The notes beneath the pieces are model-generated. The model was not told the DNA's origin. It searched no databases and was given only the letters and a program-made list of their open reading frames with translations. This document shows, piece after piece, positions 55,253 through 64,000 of a stretch of 64,000 bases of DNA. Within the stretch, counting starts at the first letter, position 1. Every line of letters starts with the position of its first letter. The DNA lies in assembly GCA_963970005.1 (NCBI GenBank), contig CAXAMN010003780.1, forward strand, positions 1,222,369 through 1,286,368, read 5' to 3'. The DNA is from Durusdinium trenchii. Lineage: Eukaryota; Sar; Dinophyceae; Suessiales; Symbiodiniaceae. Position numbers and translations under genes: made by a program.

Positions 55253-58200
55253 AGCTGCGCAGGCATGGGCTGCCCCAGGCCGATGGGCTGTGGCGGCTGC
55301 GGCGGAATGGGCGGCGGCATGGGCGGCTGTGGCGGAATGGGCGGCTGCGGCGCTATGCCGAAGCTTGGCCATGTGTTTTTTGGGGCTGTGGGACAGAAGA
55401 AGGGGTGGTAACTAGATGTGGCACAGGGAGTTTTAGCTGGCCATGATCACAAGAGGTTCAGCAATTCAAGGGATGATTGCTCGAATGCGAGGTGGGTGAC
55501 AGTGGTTGAGCAAAATTCCTCTACTGTATTCATGTTTTTGTCCAATCTGTGCATTCTCGCAGGCTTTGGGTGAACACAGTTTCTTTGATGCTAGGCCGTG
55601 TGTTCCTTTGTTCTATTCTTGTTTTGATTTTAATGGATGAATGACAGATGAGTATCTGTCATATGTATCTATATATAATATATATATATATGTAAAAACT
55701 GTGTGTATACTGTGTATATGTATATAATTATATGTATTTATGGATATTATGTAATGCCACTGCTAATTGTTTGCCATTGACACCTGCACAGGGTCATTGA
55801 AGAACTGTGTTCACTTCAGACTTTGGTTGAGCGCCCTTGCCAAGGATGATGCAACAGCAAATGATGATGCAGTCGCTTCTTTGCAAGCCAGAGTCGAGAG
55901 TGAGTTTTTCAATCCTTAGGATTTGACACAACCAATCTTCCAGAGGGTCGGGCGAGCAGTACCGCACGTAGCGCTTCCGCTTTTCACCATCCTCCAGTGA
56001 CTGAAGCAGTTGTTCCCAGCACCTGTTGCTATTTGTGTGGAGTGGGCGGAGTGGGGTGCTGAGAGGACAAACCATGGAACACTCACCTGCCAAGCAGTCA
56101 TTCATACACGCCCACCCTGCTCGTGGCACAGTCATCATTTCCACATAAGATTCCGGTGAAGCTGGTCACAGCATATTTGTCATCCTACCTATCCTAGGCA
56201 GCAGATGATGCAGAATATGATGATGGGCGGTGGCGACATGCAGCATGGCGCCAAATGGCAACGGGTTTTGTTGGAATTAGGTGGTCACAACTGACATGTA
56301 GGGAAAAAGACTCGGATCTTGGAGAAGAAGCAGGCCTTTGGGTGTTTCATGGTTTAGGGATGGTGCTTTTTGGGAAAATCCCCAGCTCCAACCTGGACAT
56401 GTTCCAGGACCATGCTTTGCGGTAAGCAGGGCGCCAATGTGCCCCACCCTGAAGAAAGCGTGCTTGATAATGTGTCAATTCTACTTGCCAAGCTCCAAAG
56501 CGCACCACCAGTGCGCACCTCTTCCTATACTTGAAGTAAGAACACCAACAGTTCTCGCTGGCTGGGGAAAAGCCGAAATGGATCCACAAGGGTCATGTAG
56601 CGGGAAGCGCCGGTCCCGGGACGGCCGCGAGGACGGTCCCGGCGCGACCGGTGGTTCCGCTGAGGAAAAAGATGCAAGAGATGATGAACCAGAGCTTTAG
56701 CTGCAAGTGGTTCATGGGGGCACCAACTCGGGGCCATGAGAGCAAATGGTTTGAAACGGAGCACTTCACGCTGGGCCCCCAACCATTTTGTCACAAGTCA
56801 CACGAGTCGCATGGGTGTGGTGTTTTGTCGCACTTGCACCACGCCGTGAGCAAGTATCTCTACCAAAAAGGGGTTCGCCTGTTTCAATTTCTGGACTTGG
56901 GCAGTGGGGGGGCACTTTCTTCATCCTGAGGATGATGGGCGGCTCAACCAAGAAGAGTAAAGCCGAGAAGGGTGAGAAAGCTGCCCGGAGCCCTGACGGG
57001 CCTGACGGGGGGCATCGAAAGAGTGGCTCACTGTGTGAGCGCCAGGAAGTCCAAAAGCGAATGAAGTCCACTGTCGGTCATCCTCATGCAGATCAGGTAC
57101 AGATCAGGCTGTATGGCATCGATCAAAATCTCCGGAGCCCCGCCAGTCCGTTTGAACATGTTGGTGTCCTAGCACTTCAATTCGGTGAAGCATCACGGCA
57201 TCACGGGTGCGTTCGGTGGTGACGGACATTCTGTCAGTGAACAGCACGTGTGAGAAGTCTGACTGTGAGCACGTGAACACAAATAGTGCCACCTTAAGGC
57301 GTTATGAAGCGAACAGCAGACGCTCCAAGTCTCAGTGCCACTTGTACTGAACCCGTGTGGAGTGATGAGAAGCGAACGCTATGCACCCCCTGCGCGCTTC
57401 AATCAGATTACGTATTTGTTCAGCAACTGGCACAATGCACAGGCTTGGGAAAGAAAACCCTTCACCTTATATAGGGGTCCAACTAAATCAGCTGGCTGGC
57501 AGGCAAAGAAGAAGCCGAAGGACAACGCCAATGTGATCTTCGTGGGCGGTTTGCGAAAGACCACCGAGGAGGATCGAGCACCTCGGCTGACAGATCTGTG
57601 CAGCGATCTGACAGATCTGCGGGGGTCATCTCCCATGGCTTGGAGAGGTTCCTGTAGTTTTGAGCGAGGAGAAGGTGCCATAGTTTGCAGGTCCCCACCG
57701 TGGGGACCTTTGAGATCGGGAATGGCTGGGTTGTTCAAGTGGTGGGGCCAAGTGAAACACTCCCAACATCGGCAGCATACATGTTGTGGAATGATCATAT
57801 GGGCCTGGCCGTGGATGGCATGGCCCCAAGTTCGGATGGTGAGATCCACCAAACCGGTGCCATCCACATAAACATGCTGATTTGGAGCGTACATGGCTTC
57901 CAGGCAAAAAACCGAGTCGATTCTTGGAGACTCAACCGGATTCGGTGACAGGCCATTTGGGGCCTTCATCGTGTGAGTGTGGGCCCCCCAAACGCAGAAG
58001 TTCGGGCCACCAGGACGCGAAGGGCTACCGAGCCGTGAGCCCCATGTGTCCGATGGTCACCGGAAGGCGACGAGGAAGGGATTCGCTGTTCCACTGGTCA
58101 CCCCACGGGTCGGGTGGAGCGGAACCGCCACCTGGATTTCCGCACGGAAAACTGCGCACGTCGCTTGGGGAAAACGCACGGTCAGGTCACTGCGCACTTT

Positions 58201-61200
58201 GCCAAGTTTGGGCAGGCATGGGCTGGGCAGTGGTAGGGCTACAGTCAAAGTGTTGGAATTGATTGGAATGGTTGGGATATACTTGACTGATCTTGCCTAA
58301 GATATTCTGAGATCTCATTCACACAAGTAATCCATAGTATAGTAATCCTTTCAACATGGCAAAATAGCGAAAATATAATATAAATCCATTTCTGGTTTTG
58401 GAATTCCTGACTTGGTCAGGATTTGTCCCAGGTACCTCCATCAGGCAGCAGATCTCATCATTTGGGTCCTCGCATGTCCTCACCAGGTCCCAGAAATGCT
58501 CAATCTTCCAAGTTTCTCGATCGGCCAGGTCATCGCCAGGTCATCTCGACTCCTTTCATATCAAACCCCCCCAAAAAAAAGAATGAAAAACTGGATAGGC
58601 TCATATCCGGTCACCGATCATCACACCCGTCATGCGCACGCGTCCACCGCGTCCAGGTGGAGCAAGTGGACATCAAACGCTTGCCTGATGGCACCTCCCG
58701 AGGCTTTGCGTTTGTGAAGTTCTCCGACACCGAGGCCGACAGGGACTCCGTTGGGCCTTTCGGGAGGGAAGATGCCGAACTTCTCGTTGGGCATAACGGA
58801 AAGATTCAAGAAATGTCAAGAAGCCCGGATGCGATGTTGCAGCCACCCAAACACCCCCAATCTCACCTCCACCTGCCAAAAAAAGAACATGTGTCGCTTT
58901 CTCAGGGAGGGAGTTGGGTATGTGGGCAACCGATATCCACCGTCTTTCGTTTGCCAGAGACATGAGTCTTCGACTGCTCTTTGGTCATCTTTGGTCCAGG
59001 CGGTCGAGAAGGTCATTGATGCCCACGCGAAGCACATGATCGACAACAAGTGGGTCGAGGCCCGGAAACGTTCTCTTTGTATACATGTCTTTACTATATA
59101 CATCTGTATACACTCCCCGGAACTAACATGGAAGGTGAACAATGACAGATGTTCCTCTACAAACAGACAATGTTCCTCTACAAACAGGTGCTTCCGTGAT
59201 TTCTTCAGGGAGTGTACCGCCTTGACGATGGCAGTCAGGCGGAGACAACTAGAGCCACATACATATCATGAATATATATTACAACACAATACAGTTAAAA
59301 GTGTATACATTGTATGATTACTGTTTGCAATATATTGTAATCTATTATATGTATATAGTATAAATATATATACATACTGTACATAATCAGTCGTTTATCT
59401 TTATGAGCATCATATATGTACCGTTTATACCGGATGGTCGCGGGCATTTGTGGCCTCTGGTTGGTCACCAACCACAGAGGTGAAGCGCCACGACGGGGTC
59501 GCTGCATCGGCGGGGCTCACGAGCTCCTTGCAGAAGGCTGAGGAGCCTGAGCGCCTCGGCACGGAGCGGAGAAAGCGGAGAACATGTTGTCCGACGGGAG
59601 CGACTGCAGGGAGCGCCGGGAAGGAGGACCGGGGGGAAACAGCATGAAGAAGTCAAAGATATACGCCATGATTCGGACAAGTCAAATCAGATGTAAAGAC
59701 TGAGATAGCTGCAGCCAAGAGCAAGGGGGAAAAAGGTCATGAAGGAGCAAATAATATAGAGTTGTGACCTGCCAACCTGGTTTCACTGGACAAAGCCTTT
59801 CTGCTTGTCAGGATCCTGAAAGAAACCCGAAGAAACCCATCCGCCTGAAACAAGGGATATGATACAGTTGAGTAGGCTAGTGTGTTGACAATTCACCCTG
59901 AGTTGGTTTCATATGATTTATGCTCCGACTTGAGAGCCACTTTTTGATGAAGACCAACAGGGTTTGGTTGCACTTTCACGTAGATAAAGGAGGTGATGTG
60001 GATGTTCATACCTTGAGATTCTCGCATATTTGCCCCCCTGGGCTGCCTTCCACTCACATTCCTGTTTTGGATGGGTACTAGGTTCGTTTGGGATGGCTTT
60101 GGCACCAATATACCCCACACCACACTGCCGCTCCACAGGGAAGAGGCAGAGCCTCAAGGAGAGGAGTGGTCCGAGAAGTGGTCTGAGCCACTTGGAGAAC
60201 GTTGGACCTTGGACCCCAACAAAACCACAGATGTGCAACAGCGGGAGCCTGAAAAACCACCTCGACAACCGAACCGACAATCATGTGGCCCGGTTTCGTT
60301 GGCAATATTCAGCATAAGCAGTGGGGTGAGGGCACCCCCTGGCTGCTGGAGAATGCACATATTATACACTCCGACTCACTAACATGGAAGTGGAAAACAC
60401 CCTGTTTGTAGAGGAAAATGGTCTTCCAAGAGGCCATTGTCCACTTCCATGTTAGTTCGAGTGCATCATCATTTGCATGATTTAATGCATATACAGTTGA
60501 CGCAAGTACATCCTTTGGAGGGAGGACTGTGGCGCGCCTCGTTTTTCAACGTGATGGACGGAATCTGCGGGAAGAATCGCCAAGTCCCTGGGTGGACGAC
60601 TGAGTCGTTGATGGACGACTCAGTCATGTAGAGGTGTGATGAGATGTGGAACTCTGAATGGAAACTCTGCCATCGTACAGGCTGAGTTCCACAAGAGGCT
60701 GAAAGCACCGAACACACAGGCTGAGATGTGTTGTTTCAATGCCTTCTTCTTGCATGAATTTGTGGCCTCATATGGCCTCGTTGTTTGCCTGGCTTTCGCC
60801 AATCAGATTTCATCCAATCTGCTCCTTTGCACGCGTTTTGGCCCATTGAAGAGGCTCCTTGGTGGTGATTCCAGTCTGTTCCGCCCAGGCAATACCTTGC
60901 GATGGCCTCTAAGCTTGGAGAGATGCAGAAGGTCGGGGCAGATCGATGGCCTCATGTTGTGGAGATGGCCAGAGTGGTGCACCACTGGGAACTCTCCAGA
61001 GTGGCGCTGAAGGATGATGTGTTTCATCAACTGTTGGTATTTTGCTCCGTCCATTCCCTGGTGTTCAGATCGATACTATGTTCAATGTGTATTTGCATGT
61101 CACAATGTGTGGCCTTAGCCTTAGCACATACAGCGCCTTTTGGGGGGTCGTGTCTTTTTTTGGGGGGGGCACTGTGAGACCGAACTCAGCGACAAGGCTT

Positions 61201-64000
61201 GGGTGCGTTTCAAGATACAAGACCCCTGAAATGAGGAAAGCTGGGATAAAGGCCATGTCCTGGGGTGGTCCGAACTTCCCATGAACCATCATGCACCGCG
61301 ATCTCCTTTTGCTCCGTGGAACCACCTTGGGATGTGATGGTTGGTCCACACTTGGCTTAGCTTGGAGCGATCCTGAGGGAACATTTGCAAGGGTGGTGAC
61401 CTGCCCGGGCCCCTCCGCCTGTTTCATGTGCCTTTTTGGTCAGGATGGCGACAAGGAGGGCGGAGGCGGCGAGAAGAAGAGCAAGAGTCACCCGGTTGGA
61501 GCGGGGCCTCGGGCGGAGGAGCCCCTAGTAGCTTCTTGTTCCTAGTAGTAAGGCCAGGAGTCCCTGGTAGCATCCTTGCTCCTAGTAGCACCGTGCAACC
61601 GATGAGACGGAAGAAGCGAGGCCACCTGCCAGTCCCACCCTCGGGGCTTTGAGAGACACTCTCGACAATGAAACCAAGGAGTGGGAGTGTGTTGGGAGCC
61701 TGGCTGCGGCTATCGGCTCATTATCAAACCACAGTGATCTAGGTGGTTTCATACATGTTTCTTATCAGCCCTTAATTACTTGGGATTGGGATGATTGAAC
61801 CCAATGACTTTATTGATTATTGCTTATTGCTCAAGTGAGTTGAACCACAAACCAGTGATGTTCAGGAGCTTGGATGAATCAACTGATTCAGCCATGACCT
61901 GATGTGTTTGGGGGGTGGCCACCACTCGGAAACTTGGCCATCATGTTTCAAAATTGGAAGAATCCTCAGAAATACCCTCACAAGAAAATCAAGAAGCTGA
62001 CATGAAAACTGGTGGTCGAAGAGACTCGCCGAAACGCGTCTCCACCAGTTTCACATGTGTTGCAAATGATGGGCGCAAAAAAAACGGGAACCACCGGTCG
62101 GAGCAGCACTGGCTATATATGTTGGACTCACCGAGCTTCAGCACTCGAGGCCCCATGGAAAAGTTGATGAAACAGATGGGAATGGATCCAGCAGCTCGGC
62201 TGTCAGATCCATCTCGAACAGGCTTTCAGGCTGTGGAAGATAGGGCTGTCAGACTGTTCCATCGTCCTCTATGATGGAGTATATTTTAGAGGCGGCATAT
62301 AGAGAGCATAGTTATTACTGTAAGCGGTACTCATATGACTATGTAAGTTGTAGGTAGTATATAAGGTCATTGTACTGTATCTTCTGGAGAGCCTATATAC
62401 TATACAAAAAAACTTGACTTTGACCCTATTTAAGTTATGGCATCCCATCGAGGTTGCACATGAGTACCAAGCATCAGCGTGTGGAATATGCTGCATAGCT
62501 GCATACCCTTGCGGCCCTTGCCCTGGTGTTTCGTGACACAGGTGGTAGTGGGACCACCAACGTCCAAGCCACAAGACCGACCGGGAACAGGCGGTGATGA
62601 AGCAAATGGGCATGGACCCCAAGCAGATGGAAGGCATGTTCAAGCAGATGGGCATCGACCCCTCGATGATGATGCAGATGATGGGAATCCTGGCGCTTTT
62701 GGTCGAGCCGATCCGAGGCGGAGCGACCGTTTTGGGGGTCAGGCACTGAGGCGGAGCGCCCGAGGTCAAGCCCGACCCGAGGTGTCATCACCCACGACCA
62801 GGACGACCAGGATGAAGGGCTTTGCCCCCAATGGACTTCTTTGAGAGTTTGGTAAGGATGGAGGCTTTAAACATGTTTAAGCTCACAAGTGTGCACAGCT
62901 CCGTACAGCTCCCCAACTTGGATAGCAACCTGCAGCGATATGGCAGTCAGCCTATGAGCTTGAAACGCGGCCCTCCTCTCACTTAGTGGCCACTCGCACT
63001 GGTAGCACTGAGCAATCAACCGCGTGGAACGCGTGACATCCCGAGGAAATATGAACCCCATGATGGGCATGATGGGAATGATGAATCCCATGATGATGGG
63101 CGGCGGCATGGGTTGTGGCATGGGCGGCGGCATGGGCTGCGGTAACGCCTGCGGCGGCAACGCCTGTGGAGGATCCAGCGGCTGCACCGGACCAGGCACC
63201 GGCTGCGGTGGCAACTGCGGAGGTGGAGGCACAGAACTTCTGGGGTGAAGATGGGCGTGAAGCTTGTTGCTTTAAGCACTCGCCATAGAACAAGCTCTTA
63301 AGACTTGTCAAACCCCAGAGAAACTCAAACCTTTGCTCCTCCCGCCCTCATGTCCCAAGGATTTGTTTTGCCGGATCGGCGAAGATTAGGATGTTGCTGT
63401 GGGGTCCTCCAGCCACTCTCTGGGCGACAAAGGTGGCTCTGGCGGAACCAGCGGCAGGCCGGGGGCGTGGGCATTTCGTGAAAGAGGCTGCTGATGGGCC
63501 TGGAAATTATTGGTTCAACATGGTGCGCAGACACTGCGCAAGAAGTGAACTCCGCTGCTTCTGCCTAGCTTCCTAGCTTCGTTTTTGTGGTAGGATATGG
63601 TCCAACCATGTCCAAGCTTTTGTTTAACTGGTCTCAATCTCTAAGTCTTTGGACCATGCTTTGCAAGGGTTGCACCCTCCACTCATCCGAAAAGGGTCTC
63701 ACTTGAGGTTGTGCCGAGCTGCAGGCTTACTGTAAGTAGCTTGGAAGCTTTGTCAGTCCTAGAGTCGACCACACCCAACAAGAAGCCGACCAGGCACATT
63801 GGACAAGAGAGTCCTACAAAGTGTCATGAGAGTTGGAAGCACTTGACTCATCCCATTCTCCATGCCTTCCCCTGGTGTGGCCACCAGGAAAGAGCGGGAA
63901 CGCTCCAAAAGCCGCAGCCCCATGAGAGCCTTGCCTCCCTCCGGTCCCTGTGGCTCCTCCAGCGGTCCATCTGGTCCATCTGGATGTGGTGGCTGTGGCC
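55253..64000 (+). CDS. single-RRM RNA-binding protein gene with Gly/Met-rich regions, open at right edge
   Basis: The RRM is rebuilt from five exons in phase: 57503-57577 (NVIFVGGLRKTTEEDR, RNP2 = IFVGGL), 58186-58215 (VTAHFAKFGQ, a 30-bp microexon), 58656-58734 (VDIKRLPDGTS, RNP1 = RGFAFVKF), 59000-59059 (AVEKVIDAHAKHMIDNKWVE) and 59480 on (VKRHDGVAASAG). All four introns between them start with GC and end with AG|G. It resembles hnRNP A/Musashi-type RRMs and should bind single-stranded RNA in nucleus or cytoplasm. Upstream low-complexity exons: GMGCPRPMGCGGCGG (55263), MMQQQMMMQS (55845), QMMQNMMMGGGDMQ (56203), KKMQEMMNQ (56660), GGSTKKSKAEKG (56932). Downstream: DGDKEGGGGEKKSK (61444), MEKLMKQMGMDP (62155), MKQMGMDPKQMEGMFKQMGI (62591), a Met/Gly/Cys-rich exon (63041 on) and RERSKSRSPMRALPPSG (63893). 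The flanking exons are assigned by style and strand; only the RRM joins are proven. Confidence 0.75.
59109..59216. mobile_element. MITE-like element with TACACTCC terminal inverted repeats
   Basis: The left end TACACTCCCCGGAA is mirrored by TTCAGGGAGTGTA at the right end. The inside carries AACTAACATGGAAG and two copies of TGTTCCTCTACAAACAG. It is 108 bp long and sits in the intron after the fourth RRM exon. It encodes nothing, as expected for a non-autonomous element. Confidence 0.65.
59600..61430. other. large intron space of the RRM gene with weak exon candidates
   Basis: Within this space, beyond the MITE-like element, a frame near 60138-60225 reads EEAEPQGEEWSEKWSEPLGE and another near 60903-61030 reads ASKLGEMQKVGADRWPHVVE. 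Both are protein-like, but neither could be linked in phase to the RRM exons. Confidence 0.3.
60365..60464. mobile_element. MITE-like element with long terminal inverted repeats
   Basis: The left arm CACTCCGACTCACTAACATG continues GAAGTGG; the right arm, reverse-complemented, is CACTCGAACTAACATGGAAG plus TGG. This gives inverted repeats of about 23-27 bp around a core with TGTTTGTAGAGGAAAATGG and GGCCATTGTCC. About 100 bp, intronic. It shares termini and core with 59109-59216, and its core with 23776-23837 and 49222-49280. Target-site duplication not resolved. Confidence 0.7.
61514..61592 (+). repeat. TACTAG-type dispersed repeat, copy 4
   Basis: GGAGCCCCTAGTAGCTTCTTG followed by CCTAGTAGTAAGGCCAGGAG, same orientation as copy 1 at 9775. 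It begins inside the open frame that follows the Gly/Lys-rich piece at 61441, so the exon must end before it. Confidence 0.85.

Noticed and set aside
57403-57969. 188-codon minus-strand frame
   Set aside because: Antisense shadow of the first RRM exon, which has RNP2 and a proven splice partner.
1-64000. tRNA, 5S rRNA or complete spliced-leader gene
   Set aside because: I looked for T-loop-like GGTTCGA motifs and for the full spliced-leader sequence by eye and found no convincing candidate; a covariance-model scan would be decisive.

Overview
The window looks like nuclear DNA of a dinoflagellate, most likely Symbiodiniaceae or a close relative. The identification rests on family recall, not on a search. 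Four things point there. Genes are cut into very short exons by large introns whose donors are often GC or GA instead of GT, nearly always with AG|G at the acceptor. A long gene encodes RCC1/HERC-type repeats of the kind very abundant in these genomes. A fragment of dinoflagellate-type mitochondrial cytochrome b is embedded near 37.1 kb. Repeats and introns make up most of the DNA. There is no bacterial-style gene organisation.

Layout. 1-2.2 kb: four successive minisatellites (13, 52, about 53 and 10 bp). 2.2-12 kb: mostly non-coding, with a decayed retrotransposon gag-like piece (3.4-3.8 kb), a 59-bp tandem repeat (4.7-4.9 kb), one plausible reading frame (5.2 kb), one terminal-exon candidate (7.7 kb), CA-rich DNA and a TACTAG-type dispersed repeat. 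12-20 kb: a 21-bp heptad-coding minisatellite and scattered exon candidates. 20.07-22.87 kb: a plus-strand gene encoding tetratricopeptide-like repeats. 23.3-28.5 kb: isolated exon candidates and a poly-Q-type microsatellite. 29.09-31.14 kb: the only long uninterrupted gene, a 683-residue protein with an apparent signal peptide and a C-terminal class I SAM-dependent methyltransferase domain. 31.7-32.5 kb: CTG-rich DNA and a 179-bp palindrome-bearing tandem array with an assembly gap. 34.5-35.6 kb: a gene for an Arg/Ser/Pro/Met-rich protein. 36.23-37.10 kb: an array of hairpins that directly abuts the cytochrome b fragment (37.12-37.43 kb) and AT-rich, hairpin-bearing mitochondrial-like DNA up to about 38.1 kb. 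43.4-54.0 kb: a plus-strand RCC1-repeat gene with at least 15 recognisable exons. 54.2-54.6 kb: a 400-N gap at the edge of a dispersed repeat. 55.25 kb to the window end: a gene for a single-RRM RNA-binding protein with Gly/Met/Cys-rich and Met/Gln-rich regions, open at the right edge.

There is no sign of a co-operating pathway. The three best multi-exon genes (TPR, RCC1, RRM) and the methyltransferase are all on the plus strand, which fits the known one-directional gene arrangement of dinoflagellates. The only minus-strand candidate is a first exon at 38.83-38.91 kb. Exon ends are given exactly where phase and splice dinucleotides agree across a junction, and approximately elsewhere.
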